Source: Ruegeria spongiae
GTDB lineage: Bacteria > Pseudomonadota > Alphaproteobacteria > Rhodobacterales > Rhodobacteraceae
Direction of reading: 5' to 3'
DNA: 64,000 bases
NCBI RefSeq assembly: GCF_023502395.1
Contig: NZ_JAMFMB010000003.1
Span: 1 to 64,000 of the forward strand
Position 1 is the stretch's first letter. Each line of letters starts with the position of its first letter. Below are positions 47,442 through 56,517 of the stretch, in pieces. The translations under genes and the position numbers were made by a program. Below the pieces are notes generated by a model that was not told the origin of the DNA, did no database searches, and saw only the letters and a list, made by a program, of their open reading frames with translations.

Positions 47442-49640
47442 TTACCCGGGAAGACCTGCCAGATACGCCTTTAGCGCGCCCGGATCAAATGGCTTGTGCA
47501 ACAGCAACGCACCCAGGCGCTCTGCCGTGTCCCGCAGCGCGATGTCGCGATCAGCAGAGACCAGACAGGCCGGCAGCGGGCCAAAGCGGTTGCGGAGCGC
47601 CGTGATTGCGTCAGAACCCGACCGCCTGTCATCCAGTTGCATGTCCGCAACCACCACATCGGGTGCGACGCCGATCTCGCCCAGCAGGGCGAAAGCCTCG
47701 TCTTCGCTGCAACAGGCCAGCACATCGAGGCCCCATTGTTCCATCGTCACGGTCAGCGCATTGCGCAGTTCCGCGTCATTTTCGATCAGCAGCACGATCA
47801 GATGGCCGATCTGCCCGTCCTGCGCTGGCGCGGCCACTCCGGGTTCGGGCGCGGCAACCCGCCCCGCCCTGGGCAATTCGACCCAGAACACGGTGCCCCC
47901 ACCGGGCTGTGACGACAATCCTAGCGGATGCCCCAGCAAGGCACAGGCCCGTTCAACGATGGCCAGCCCCAGACCCATACCGTCGGCGGCGCTTGCGCTG
48001 GCGTTGAGGCGCTGAAACTCGCCAAAGATCCGGTCCTGTTCCTCTTCTTCAATACCAGGTCCGGTGTCCCAGACCTCAACCCGTACTGCCTTTCCCAGAT
48101 GCCGCACACCGACCAGCACGCGGCCATTATCAGTGTAGCGGATCGCGTTCGATATGAGGTTCTGCAGGATTCGCTGCAGATAGGTGGTGTCGCTTGCAAC
48201 CTGAACTCCGGTGGCCAGGACCCTGAAATCCAACCCTTTGGCATCGGCCATCGGTCGCCACTCGTCGCGCAGCTGGTTCAGCATCAGACCCAGCGAGACC
48301 GGAAGCACATGCACGCTGGCCTGCCCCGAATCCAGTTTCGAGATATCAAGCAGCGCGCCCAGAATGGTCTCGACGCTTTGCAGCGCTTTGGTCGCCTTGG
48401 AGGCCATCTCGCCGGGCGGGCCCCCGGCAAGCTCCTGTTCAAGTGACGCCAGATAGAGCTTGGCCGCCGACAAAGGCTGCAGCAGATCATGCGAGGCCGC
48501 CGCGACAAAGCGCGATTTCGAGGCGTTGGCCCGTTCTGCTTCGCTCAGTGCATCCTCAAGGTCCAATGTGCGGTCCAGAACACGTTGCTCCAGCGTTTCC
48601 TTGGCCTCGATCACCGCCCGGATCGCCTGCCGTTCCGAGGTGACATCGGTAAAGCTGATCACGAAACCGCCATCGGGCATCTGCTGCATGAAAACGGTCA
48701 GCACCCGACTGCCACGGCCCTGGATTTCGAACGAAAGCGGCTCCCGCCTGCCCTTGTGACCGGCCCAGTCCAGCACCAGCCGGGGCGAGGCATGGTCGGA
48801 AAAGCTGTAATCGCCGCGCAACCGCTTGAAGATCGTCGAGAATCGGTTACCGATTTGAAACTGGCCCACCGGGATCGACAGCAATGCGCCCGCCCGGCGG
48901 TTCCAGCCAACCAACCTGCCCTGCGTATCGAAGATGCAGACCCCCTGTTCGAGATGTTCCAACGTCGCCCGGATCAGCCGCGCCTGATCATCGAGCATGC
49001 GCTCACGTTCGCGGCGTTCCAACCGCATGATGTCGGTCACATCGGTCTGCAGGATCACGGTACCGCCATCGGTCGTGCGGTGTTCGCTGACCTGAACCCA
49101 GCGCTTGCCGGTCATTCGCGCGTTGAAGATGACCGAGTTGTCCTGATGATGCCGCATCCGCCGCTGTGCCCAGGCTTGCGGCGTCTCGCCATCCGGAAGC
49201 GACAGAAACACACTCTGGCTGACCACCTGCACATAATCCGCAAAACCCAGCCCGGGTTTCAACTGATCGCGGATGTCGGGCATATGCATGCCGAACCGGC
49301 TGTTGCACATGACCAGTTCGTCCGCAGCATTGAACAGCGCGAACCCCTCCTGCACCGTCTCGATCGCGTTAGCGAGGTTGGATCGGGCGGCTTCGGTCTC
49401 GCGGTTGGCGATGGCCAGCCTGGCATTCGATTCGTTGAGCAGATCCAGCGCACGTTCCAGGTCCTGCGTGCGCGAGCGGACCTCTTCCTCCAGCATCACG
49501 GCGCGCTGGAACTGGGTATAGGCCAAACCCGAAGCGTCGGTGTCCTGTTCAACCCGGCGCATCAGGGTTTCGGTGATCCTGAGCAGTTTCTCGTTCTGCC
49601 GGGCCAGCGAATCTCGTGGGTCGATCAAGGCATGCGGCAT
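47442..49640 (-). CDS. Hybrid PAS sensor histidine kinase (NahK-like)
   Basis: A 732-residue soluble kinase without membrane helices. Layout: N-terminal coiled coil (1-95), PAS (about 90-205, TVQEGFALFNAADELVMCN), a second PAS (about 225-335, LEQGVCIFDTQGRLVGWNRRAG), HisKA with phospho-His384 in AAASHDLLQPLSAAKLYL, an ATPase domain (NLISNAIRYTDNG, DTGPGIE, GMGLGLAIVERA) and a C-terminal receiver with phospho-Asp in VVVADMQLDD. The ASHDLLQPL H-box is typical of the NahK/ErcS' group. It follows the FIST gene by 3 bp, so the two proteins very likely work together. Confidence 0.9.
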   Translation of the reverse strand: MPHALIDPRDSLARQNEKLLRITETLMRRVEQDTDASGLAYTQFQRAVMLEEEVRSRTQDLERALDLLNESNARLAIANRETEAARSNLANAIETVQEGFALFNAADELVMCNSRFGMHMPDIRDQLKPGLGFADYVQVVSQSVFLSLPDGETPQAWAQRRMRHHQDNSVIFNARMTGKRWVQVSEHRTTDGGTVILQTDVTDIMRLERRERERMLDDQARLIRATLEHLEQGVCIFDTQGRLVGWNRRAGALLSIPVGQFQIGNRFSTIFKRLRGDYSFSDHASPRLVLDWAGHKGRREPLSFEIQGRGSRVLTVFMQQMPDGGFVISFTDVTSERQAIRAVIEAKETLEQRVLDRTLDLEDALSEAERANASKSRFVAAASHDLLQPLSAAKLYLASLEQELAGGPPGEMASKATKALQSVETILGALLDISKLDSGQASVHVLPVSLGLMLNQLRDEWRPMADAKGLDFRVLATGVQVASDTTYLQRILQNLISNAIRYTDNGRVLVGVRHLGKAVRVEVWDTGPGIEEEEQDRIFGEFQRLNASASAADGMGLGLAIVERACALLGHPLGLSSQPGGGTVFWVELPRAGRVAAPEPGVAAPAQDGQIGHLIVLLIENDAELRNALTVTMEQWGLDVLACCSEDEAFALLGEIGVAPDVVVADMQLDDRRSGSDAITALRNRFGPLPACLVSADRDIALRDTAERLGALLLHKPFDPGALKAYLAGLPG

Positions 49641-49643
49641 GGG

Positions 49644-50813
49644 TTACGCCCCCTTGGGCGGATAGATCGCAACGCCGGTCAAGGTCTGGTTCACATGCAT
49701 CGAGTTGATCTGTTCACCATAGGTACTGAACCCCACGACCCGGTTTTCTGCCAATATCCGCGACAGCTGGCCAGTTTTCTGCTTCTGTTGCGCCTCAAGC
49801 TTTCGCAACAGGCAGTCGCAGGCCAGAATGATGTCGGGCGGACCCTCTGCGGTCAGCGCGTCCAGCTCGGATTGCAGATGCTCGCCCATGTCGCGCGGAT
49901 CGGCCAAGGTCAATACAACCCCTTCGTCGATGGCTGAAAAGAAAACCAGATCGCCGTTTTCGGCAACCTGCTGGATCGAACGTACGTGATGCTGTCCACC
50001 CAACCGGACCACGACCGGATGCGCCGCAAAGGTGAACGTGTCGAGTTGTTCCGGGTCCTTGCCCAGCAGGCGGGCATATTCGCGCGCGGCGGGTTCGGCG
50101 TTGATCTCATGCACGATCCGTCGCGCCGGATCGGCGCCTGTCACCACCATGCGCTGCTCGGTCGGCAGCAGGTGGTCGGTATTGAACACCCGGATCGGGC
50201 AATTCGTGCGCACCTGAACCAGCACCGCCGCATTCGACCGCACAACCCCGTCATACAGGACATAAGCCTGCCCGAAATCGGTGCCGTCCCCGGACGAGCC
50301 GCCAAAGAGTGGAACCGGTCCAAGCCCGGGGGCCAGATCGGCGGTCAGCGCGTCTTCCTTGATTGACAGCCCGTCGATCATCATGAAGGTGAATTCGAAA
50401 GGCCAGTCGGGCGTTTCGCGCGCCATCTCGTTTCGGTGACGGATGATCTGATCGATCAGACCCTGACTGTCATAACTGTCCAGATCGTCAATCTGCAGAA
50501 CCCGGGTGCAGAAATTGCCGCGCGGCAGGCCAATGGCGACGATCCCGCCATCGGAATACCCCTGTCCGGACAGCTCACCAGCGGTAGTGCATCCAACTAC
50601 GTGGGCCGGGGCCAGCAAGTGCTGCGCCTGCGCCGTCACCAGCGGTAGATCGGCGGTGGGTGAGGCGAACAGGATCACAAGCTCCAGATCCGCAGGCAGA
50701 AGATCGCGCGCGAGGTGCTCAACCGCATCGGGATCACTGGCATCTGCAAAGGCTGAGCGCACGATTTCCGGGGCGCTCGCCAGCGCCCGCGCAAGACCGA
50801 GGGCCTGGCTCAT
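49644..50813 (-). CDS. FIST-domain sensor protein (NosP-like)
   Basis: A 389-residue cytosolic protein with FIST_N (about 30-220: HVVGCTTAGELSGQGYSDGGIVAIGLP, LFGGSSGDG) and FIST_C (about 225-375: DIILACDCLLRKLEAQ, VVGFSTYGEQINSMHVNQT). NosP of Pseudomonas aeruginosa, a heme-binding FIST protein that senses nitric oxide, is encoded next to the hybrid kinase NahK in the same arrangement as here. Heme binding by this protein is not proven; His pairs such as GQHHVRS are candidates only. It sits between the LuxR-type regulator and the kinase. Confidence 0.88.
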   Translation of the reverse strand: MSQALGLARALASAPEIVRSAFADASDPDAVEHLARDLLPADLELVILFASPTADLPLVTAQAQHLLAPAHVVGCTTAGELSGQGYSDGGIVAIGLPRGNFCTRVLQIDDLDSYDSQGLIDQIIRHRNEMARETPDWPFEFTFMMIDGLSIKEDALTADLAPGLGPVPLFGGSSGDGTDFGQAYVLYDGVVRSNAAVLVQVRTNCPIRVFNTDHLLPTEQRMVVTGADPARRIVHEINAEPAAREYARLLGKDPEQLDTFTFAAHPVVVRLGGQHHVRSIQQVAENGDLVFFSAIDEGVVLTLADPRDMGEHLQSELDALTAEGPPDIILACDCLLRKLEAQQKQKTGQLSRILAENRVVGFSTYGEQINSMHVNQTLTGVAIYPPKGA

Positions 50814-50852
50814 CGGGTCTCCTCCCCATTTTGTGGGCGGATCGTACGCGGC

Positions 50853-51536
50853 CTAGACGCTGTCTTGCAAGGTGTTGGCGAAACTGGTGCTCTTGGCGAT
50901 CAGCACTGCCTGGGTCCGGCTCTGGACCCCCAGCTTGCGCATGATCGCAGTGACATGCGCCTTGACCGTGGTTTCCGCGATCGACAGGTCATAGGCGATC
51001 TGCTTGTTCAGCTTGCCCTCGCAGATCAGTTGCAGGATGCGCGCCTGCTGCTTGGTCAGCGAGGCCAGGCGCGAGATCGCATCATCCGGCCCAGCCTCTT
51101 CTCGGTCCAGCAGCACATGGCCCGGCGGTAGAAAGCGCTGCCCGTCATGCAACACCCGGAAGGCGGCCTGGAACACTTCGCGCTGGCTGTGCTTGGGTAC
51201 AAACCCTGACGCGCCCGCATGAATGGCCGCGCTGATGACCCGGTCATCATCCATTGAGGACACCACGATCACCGGCACCTTGACCATGTTCTTCAGCCGC
51301 ACCAACCCCTCGAGCCCGTTCACATCCGGCAGGTTCAGGTCCAGCACGATCACATCGGGCGTGCCGTTCTGTGTCACAATCTGCACGGCACTGTCCAGAT
51401 CGGCTGCCGTCCACACCTCGCTGATCCCGATCGACGCCTTGAGCGTCATCGACAGGGCATCGCAGAAGAGCGGGTGGTCATCCACGATCAGGGCAGAGTT
51501 GAATTCGGGGGCCGGAGGTGCCGTCAAACTGCTCAT
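50853..51536 (-). CDS. LuxR/NarL-type response regulator
   Basis: A 227-residue regulator: a receiver with phospho-Asp in VIVLDLNLPDVNG (acidic pocket VDDHP) and a C-terminal LuxR helix-turn-helix (LTKQQARILQLICEGKLNKQIAYDLSIAETTVKAHVTAIMRKLGV). Start at ATG 51536, where the receiver fold begins; the longer frame to 51734 is not protein-like. First gene of the signalling cassette and divergent from coxG with 215 bp between, so it is a prime candidate regulator of both. Confidence 0.92.
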   Translation of the reverse strand: MSSLTAPPAPEFNSALIVDDHPLFCDALSMTLKASIGISEVWTAADLDSAVQIVTQNGTPDVIVLDLNLPDVNGLEGLVRLKNMVKVPVIVVSSMDDDRVISAAIHAGASGFVPKHSQREVFQAAFRVLHDGQRFLPPGHVLLDREEAGPDDAISRLASLTKQQARILQLICEGKLNKQIAYDLSIAETTVKAHVTAIMRKLGVQSRTQAVLIAKSTSFANTLQDSV

Positions 51537-51751
51537 GGATTTCTTTCGGTTGCGCGGGCGTGTCTTATGCCCGCAAGATGCCATATCGCATCCTACGTGC
51601 CGAAAGGTCGTGGCTTCAATGCAGAGATGTGAGGAAACCGGGGCGGTGTGCCCTTTGACGGGCGCGGCCGGAATGCGCAACTGCGCCTTTGGTCGAATAT
51701 GCCAGCCTGTCCCTTGCGCATAGGTTCGAACCACAATTTGGAGATTACAGC

Positions 51752-52303
51752 ATGCAACTGAGCGACAGCCGCGAAATCGCCGCTCCCCGCCCCGAGGTCT
51801 GGGCCAACCTGCTTTCTGCCGAAACCCTCAAGGGTTGTGTACCGGGATGCCAGGAAATGACCGGGTCCGCCGCCGAGGGGTTCGAGGCCGTCGTCGTGCA
51901 GAAGGTCGGCCCGGTGAAGGCGACGTTCAAGGGCGCGGTGACCATCTCGGATGTGGTCGATGGCGAAAGCCTGACACTGACCGGCGAGGGCAAGGGCGGT
52001 GCTGCAGGCTTTGCCAAGGGTGGTGCCAAGGTGAAACTCAGCGATGGTGACAATGGCGCGACGCGTCTGGAATATGATGTCGAAGCCAAGGTCGGCGGCA
52101 AGCTGGCGCAGCTTGGCAGCCGCATCATCGACGGCTTTGCAAAGAAGATGGCCGACCAGTTTTTCGAAAGGTTTCAGCAGTCTGTCGAAGGGCCGGTCGA
52201 AGAAACTGTAGCCGAACGCGATGAATCATCCCAAGATGGCGATGGGGAAGCAAAGAAAAAGGGCTGGCTCGGGCGTGTTCTGGGCAGCAAGAAAGACAAA
52301 TAG
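51752..52303 (+). CDS. coxG: CoxG-family protein (START-like carbon monoxide dehydrogenase accessory)
   Basis: A 183-residue CoxG/SRPBCC protein. The START-like domain (1-145: [45 protein letters not shown]) is followed by an acidic-to-basic tail. CoxG of Oligotropha is thought to anchor CO dehydrogenase to the membrane; the lysine-rich tail ([16 protein letters not shown]) fits such a role. Start at ATG 51752 with GGAG upstream. First gene of coxG-S-L-M, 14 bp before coxS. Confidence 0.92.
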   Translation: MQLSDSREIAAPRPEVWANLLSAETLKGCVPGCQEMTGSAAEGFEAVVVQKVGPVKATFKGAVTISDVVDGESLTLTGEGKGGAAGFAKGGAKVKLSDGDNGATRLEYDVEAKVGGKLAQLGSRIIDGFAKKMADQFFERFQQSVEGPVEETVAERDESSQDGDGEAKKKGWLGRVLGSKKDK

Positions 52304-52317
52304 GGAGGAAAGGTCAT

Positions 52318-52803
52318 ATGACCAAGGTGACCATGACGATCAACGGGAAACCCAGGTCCGGCGAAGCGGAGGGGCGCACATTGCTGGCGTCGTTCCTGCG
52401 CGAAGAGCTGGGGCTGACCGGAACCCATGTGGGCTGCGACACCAGCCAATGCGGCGCCTGCGTGGTGCATGTGGACGGCAAAGCCGTCAAAAGCTGCACC
52501 ATGTTCGCGCTCGAGGCTGACGGCGCGCAGGTCGACACGATCGAAGGACAGGCTGACGCGGATGGCACGCTCAACTCGCTCCAGCAGGCCTTTCAGGATT
52601 ATCACGGTCTGCAATGCGGCTTCTGTACGCCGGGCATGGTGATGAGCGCGGCGGCGCTGCTCAAGGACAACCCCAAACCCAGCGAGGCGGAAATCCGTCA
52701 TTATCTGGAGGGTAATATCTGCCGCTGCACCGGCTATCACAACATCGTCCGCGCCATTCTGGCCGCCAGCGGTCAGGACGTGCCCGCCGTGGCCGCCGAA
52801 TAA
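52318..52803 (+). CDS. coxS: CO dehydrogenase-like small subunit (2Fe-2S)
   Basis: A 161-residue iron-sulfur subunit of the xanthine dehydrogenase family. The plant-type cluster is bound by Cys40, Cys45, Cys48 and Cys60 ([10 protein letters not shown]...C); the second by Cys100, Cys103, Cys135 and Cys137 ([12 protein letters not shown]). It passes electrons from the Mo site in CoxL to FAD in CoxM. Perfect AGGAGG-like site upstream of ATG 52318. Confidence 0.97.
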   Translation: MTKVTMTINGKPRSGEAEGRTLLASFLREELGLTGTHVGCDTSQCGACVVHVDGKAVKSCTMFALEADGAQVDTIEGQADADGTLNSLQQAFQDYHGLQCGFCTPGMVMSAAALLKDNPKPSEAEIRHYLEGNICRCTGYHNIVRAILAASGQDVPAVAAE

Positions 52804-52827
52804 CCCGAACCAGGGAGGAGAATTTAC

Positions 52828-55197
52828 ATGCCTAAAGACAGTGGCATCGGCGCCAGCCCAAAGCGGCGCGAAGACATCCGGTTTCTGACCGGAACCGGTA
52901 ACTATACCGACGACATCAACATCAACGGCCAGACCTATGCCTGGTTCATCCGCTCGGATGTGGCCCATGGCACGATCAACAGCATCGACGCTTCCGCCGC
53001 CGAAGCGATGGAGGGTGTACTCAAGGTGTTCACCTCTGCCGATTTCGCGGAAGCCGGGGGAATTCCCTGCGGCTGGGAGGTGACCGACCGGCATGGCCAG
53101 CCCATGCAGGAACCCAAACACCCGATCCTCGCCGAGGGCAAGGTGCGCCATGTTGGCGACCCGATTGCCGTGGTTGTGGCCGAGACGCTGGAACAGGCCC
53201 GCGACGCCGCCGAGGCGGTCGAGATCGATATCGACGAGCTTGAGGCGGTCATCGACATGAAAGCCGCCGTGGCCGAGGGCGCAACCAAGGTCCATGACGA
53301 TCTGACCTCGAACCTTTGCTATGACTGGGGTTTTGTCGAAGAGAACCGCGAAGCGGTGGATGAGGCGATCAAATCCGCAGCCCATGTCACCACGCTGGAA
53401 TTGGTCAACAACCGCGTCGTTGCCAACCCGATGGAACCCCGCGTGGCCGTTGGCGACTATAATCGCGCAGGCGATGAGCATACACTCTACACCACCAGCC
53501 AGAACCCGCATGTGATCCGCCTGCTGATGGGCGCGTTTGTGCTGTCCATCCCCGAGCACAAGCTGCGGGTGGTAGCCCCCGATGTGGGCGGCGGTTTCGG
53601 TGCCAAGATCTATCACTACGCCGAAGAAGCGTTTGTGACCTATGCCGCCAAGGTGCTGAACCGTCCGGTCAAATGGACGTCGAGCCGGTCCGAGGCCTTC
53701 ATCTCGGACGCCCATGGCCGCGATCACGTGACCAAGATTGAACTGGCGATGGACGAAAACCACAAGTTCACCGCAGTTCGCACCGATACCTATGCCAACA
53801 TGGGCGCTTACCTGAGCACCTTTGCACCATCCGTACCCACCTGGCTGCACGGCACGCTTATGGCGGGCAACTACATCACGCCGCTGATTTATGTGAATGT
53901 GAAGGCGGTCTTCACCAACACAGTGCCGGTGGACGCCTATCGCGGCGCGGGCCGCCCCGAGGCGACCTTCCAATTGGAACGCGTGATCGACAAGGCCGCG
54001 CGCGAGCTGGGCATGGACCCGGTCGAGTTGCGGCGCAAGAACTTTATTCAGCCCGATCAGTTCCCCTACGACACGCCTGTGGCCGTCACCTATGACACCG
54101 GAAACTATGACGCGACGATGGACAAGGCGCTTGAGGTTGCCGACTATGCCGGGTTCGAAGCACGCCGCGCCGAAAGCGAAGCGCGCGGCAAGCTGCGCGG
54201 TATCGGCGTGGCCCATTATATCGAGGCCTGCGGCATCGCGCCGTCGAACCTTGTGGGCCAATTGGGCGCCCGCGCCGGGCTTTATGAATCCGCGACCGTG
54301 CGGGTGAACGCCACCGGCTCGATCAGTGTCTTCACCGGATCGCATAGCCACGGCCAGGGCCACGAGACCACCTTTGCACAGGTCGTGTCCGAGATGATTG
54401 GTGTGGATGCCAGCCAGATCGATATCGTGCATGGCGACACCTCCAAAGTGCCGATGGGCATGGGCACTTACGGGTCCCGCTCTATCGCGGTGGGGGGCTC
54501 GGCCATGGTGCGCGCGACCGAGAAGATCATCAACAAGGCCAAAAAGATCGCGGCCCACCTGATGGAAGCCTCGGAGGCGGATATCGAGCTGAAGGACGGT
54601 GCCTTCAGCGTCGCGGGCACCGACAAGTCGGTGGCCTGGGGCGATGTCACTTTGGCGGCCTATGTGCCGCATAACTACCCGCTGGAGGATATCGAACCGG
54701 GGTTGGAGGAAAGCGCCTTCTACGATCCAGCCAACTTCACCTACCCGTCGGGCGCCTATATCTGCGAGTTGGAAGTGGACCCCGAAACCGGGGTGATCGA
54801 CATGCTGAACTTCACTGCGGCTGATGATTTCGGCAATGTCATCAACCCGATGATCGTCGAAGGTCAGGTCCATGGCGGCCTGGCCCAGGGCATCGGTCAG
54901 GCGCTGATGGAGGCATGCATTTATGACGAGAACGGCCAGCTGCTGAGCGGGTCTTTCATGGACTACACGATGCCACGCGCTGACGACATGCCGATGATGA
55001 ACGTCGACCATTCCTGCCAGACGCCGTGTACCCACAACCCGCTGGGCGTGAAGGGCTGCGGCGAGGCCGGGGCCATCGGATCGCCGCCTGCGGTGGTGAA
55101 TGCGGTGATCGATGCGCTGCACCGGGCCGGACACAAGGTGGAGCATATCGACATGCCCGTGTCTCCGGCGCGCGTCTGGAAAGCGATGCATGGGTGA
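52828..55197 (+). CDS. coxL: Form II CO dehydrogenase-like large subunit (molybdopterin)
   Basis: A 789-residue molybdopterin-cytosine-dinucleotide subunit. The active-site loop reads AYRGAGR (370-376), the hallmark of form II; form I enzymes proven to oxidise CO carry AYxCSFR with the Cu-binding Cys, which is absent here. The catalytic Glu is Glu746 in [14 protein letters not shown]. Other conserved pieces are [10 protein letters not shown] and [15 protein letters not shown]. The reaction could be CO oxidation at low rate or hydroxylation of an unknown substrate; in marine roseobacters form II alone has not been tied to CO oxidation. 24 bp after coxS. Confidence 0.95.
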   Translation: MPKDSGIGASPKRREDIRFLTGTGNYTDDININGQTYAWFIRSDVAHGTINSIDASAAEAMEGVLKVFTSADFAEAGGIPCGWEVTDRHGQPMQEPKHPILAEGKVRHVGDPIAVVVAETLEQARDAAEAVEIDIDELEAVIDMKAAVAEGATKVHDDLTSNLCYDWGFVEENREAVDEAIKSAAHVTTLELVNNRVVANPMEPRVAVGDYNRAGDEHTLYTTSQNPHVIRLLMGAFVLSIPEHKLRVVAPDVGGGFGAKIYHYAEEAFVTYAAKVLNRPVKWTSSRSEAFISDAHGRDHVTKIELAMDENHKFTAVRTDTYANMGAYLSTFAPSVPTWLHGTLMAGNYITPLIYVNVKAVFTNTVPVDAYRGAGRPEATFQLERVIDKAARELGMDPVELRRKNFIQPDQFPYDTPVAVTYDTGNYDATMDKALEVADYAGFEARRAESEARGKLRGIGVAHYIEACGIAPSNLVGQLGARAGLYESATVRVNATGSISVFTGSHSHGQGHETTFAQVVSEMIGVDASQIDIVHGDTSKVPMGMGTYGSRSIAVGGSAMVRATEKIINKAKKIAAHLMEASEADIELKDGAFSVAGTDKSVAWGDVTLAAYVPHNYPLEDIEPGLEESAFYDPANFTYPSGAYICELEVDPETGVIDMLNFTAADDFGNVINPMIVEGQVHGGLAQGIGQALMEACIYDENGQLLSGSFMDYTMPRADDMPMMNVDHSCQTPCTHNPLGVKGCGEAGAIGSPPAVVNAVIDALHRAGHKVEHIDMPVSPARVWKAMHG

Positions 55198-55293
55198 GAC
55201 CGGGAGGAACGTGGGGGCCAGCCCCCCACACCCCTCGGGATATTTATAGCCAGATGAAGGGCGGATCGACGCTCTTTGGGAAGGTAAGACAAG

Positions 55294-56082
55294 ATGTACA
55301 ACTTTGAGTTTGTAAAACCCTCGACGGTCGAAGAAGCCGCGGCCGCCTTGCAGGGTGAGGGCGCGCAGGCGCTTGGTGGCGGGCAGACCCTGCTGCCGAC
55401 GATGAAACAGCGGCTGGCCTCGCCGGAAACGCTGGTCAGCCTGACCGGTGTTGAAGGTATGGTGGGCATTTCCGCTGGGGACGGTACCGTCACCGTGGGT
55501 GGGGCCACCACCCATGCGCAGGTGGCGTCCGAGGCGGCCTCGGCCTATCCGGCGCTGGCGGCGCTCGCGGGCCAGATCGGCGATCCGGCGGTGCGCAATC
55601 GCGGCACGATTGGCGGGTCGCTGGCCAACAATGACCCGGCGGCCTGCTACCCGTCGGCGGCGCTGGGATCGGGCGCGTCTATCTCGACCAACAAGCGCAA
55701 TATCGCGGCGGACGACTATTTCCAGGGCATGTTCGAAACCGCGCTGGACGAGGATGAGATCGTCACCTCGGTCAGTTTCCCGGTGCCCGAAGCCGCAAGC
55801 TATCAGAAGTTCCTGCAGCCTGCCTCGCGCTTTGCCCTGACCGGCGTGTTTGTGGCGAAATTCCCCGGCGGTGTCCGTGTGGCGGTCACCGGAGCGTCCA
55901 ATAACGGCGTGTTCCGCTGGACCGAGGCCGAAGAGGCGCTGAGCAAGGAATTCCGCGCCGATGCGCTGATGGATCTGCGGATCAACCATCTGAACATGAT
56001 CAGCGACCTGCATGGGTCGCAGGAATACCGGGCGCATCTGGTCGGTGTCATGACGAGACGCGCGGTGGACGCGGCGGGTTGA
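55294..56082 (+). CDS. coxM: CO dehydrogenase-like medium subunit (FAD)
   Basis: A 262-residue FAD-binding subunit, shorter than usual for CoxM (about 285) but with all FAD contacts: GGGQTLLPTMKQRL near residue 29 and IGDPAVRNRGTIGGSLANNDPAACYP near residue 96. The C-terminal domain for cluster contact is present. Separated from coxL by 96 bp. Last gene of the operon, before a strong terminator. No coxDEF-type maturation genes are in the window. Confidence 0.94.
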   Translation: MYNFEFVKPSTVEEAAAALQGEGAQALGGGQTLLPTMKQRLASPETLVSLTGVEGMVGISAGDGTVTVGGATTHAQVASEAASAYPALAALAGQIGDPAVRNRGTIGGSLANNDPAACYPSAALGSGASISTNKRNIAADDYFQGMFETALDEDEIVTSVSFPVPEAASYQKFLQPASRFALTGVFVAKFPGGVRVAVTGASNNGVFRWTEAEEALSKEFRADALMDLRINHLNMISDLHGSQEYRAHLVGVMTRRAVDAAG

Positions 56083-56098
56083 ACCCGGCAGAAACCTT

Positions 56099-56127
56099 AA
56101 AAGACCCCATTCATGTGGGGTCTTTTT
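56099..56127 (+). terminator. Rho-independent terminator after coxM
   Basis: AAAAGACCCCA (56099-56109), a 6-nt loop TTCATG, then TGGGGTCTTTT (56116-56126) and a further T. An 11-bp perfect stem ending in a U-run, 17 bp after the coxM stop. It defines the 3' end of the coxGSLM transcript. Confidence 0.92.
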
Positions 56128-56517
56128 CATTTCGGTGCAGTTGCGCGTGGGTTCGGTAAAATTTTTTTGCCTTATGTGGCCTGGATTACAGAACTGCTCA
56201 CAAAATTGTGGCTCAATGAGGTCATGCGGTAAGATATTCGCCGCTGTAGTTTGGGGGCAATTGACCGAAACTATTCAACCGAAGCGCACGATAATTTTCT
56301 GCGTTGGCCTGGTATTTCCGACAGGCCGCGCCTCCGGAGATCGATTTTCGATCAGTGAGTGACCCGGTGATGAACATGCGCGACAGAAACGATTATAGGC
56401 CGCGATGCGGTGTTTGATTTTGACGCTCTCCCAAAGGCGTGGTGTACCGAAACGGGTTGTCCCCGTTTCGGTTTCCATTTTTCTGCACCCGGCTTTGCGA
56501 TACTCTGACTGACGCGA
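56128..56517. other. 390-bp gap after cox terminator
   Basis: AT-richer than the surroundings, including a long T-run near 56161-56168. A 75-residue open frame on the plus strand (56135-56362) does not look like a protein. The stretch ends with an 11-bp hairpin followed by a T-rich run (56446-56481) on the plus strand. Because the cox terminator lies upstream and only a minus-strand gene lies downstream, the second terminator has no obvious gene to serve. Confidence 0.5.
56446..56481 (+). terminator. Orphan Rho-independent terminator
   Basis: ACCGAAACGGG (56446-56456), loop TTGTC, CCCGTTTCGGT (56462-56472), then TTCCATTTTT. An 11-bp perfect stem with a T-rich 3' side on the plus strand. It could end an unannotated RNA starting between 56130 and 56440, back up the cox terminator, or loosely stop the convergent MFS transcript on the minus strand, although no T-run follows there. 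Confidence 0.65.

Noticed and set aside
51721-51745. GGTTCGAACC resembling a tRNA T-loop upstream of coxG
   Set aside because: The flanking bases do not form the T-stem and no acceptor, D or anticodon arms are present.
52174-56130. A 1318-codon open frame on the minus strand opposite coxS, coxL and coxM
   Set aside because: It mirrors the codon periodicity of GC-rich cox genes on the other strand; the cox proteins carry all family motifs and this frame has none.
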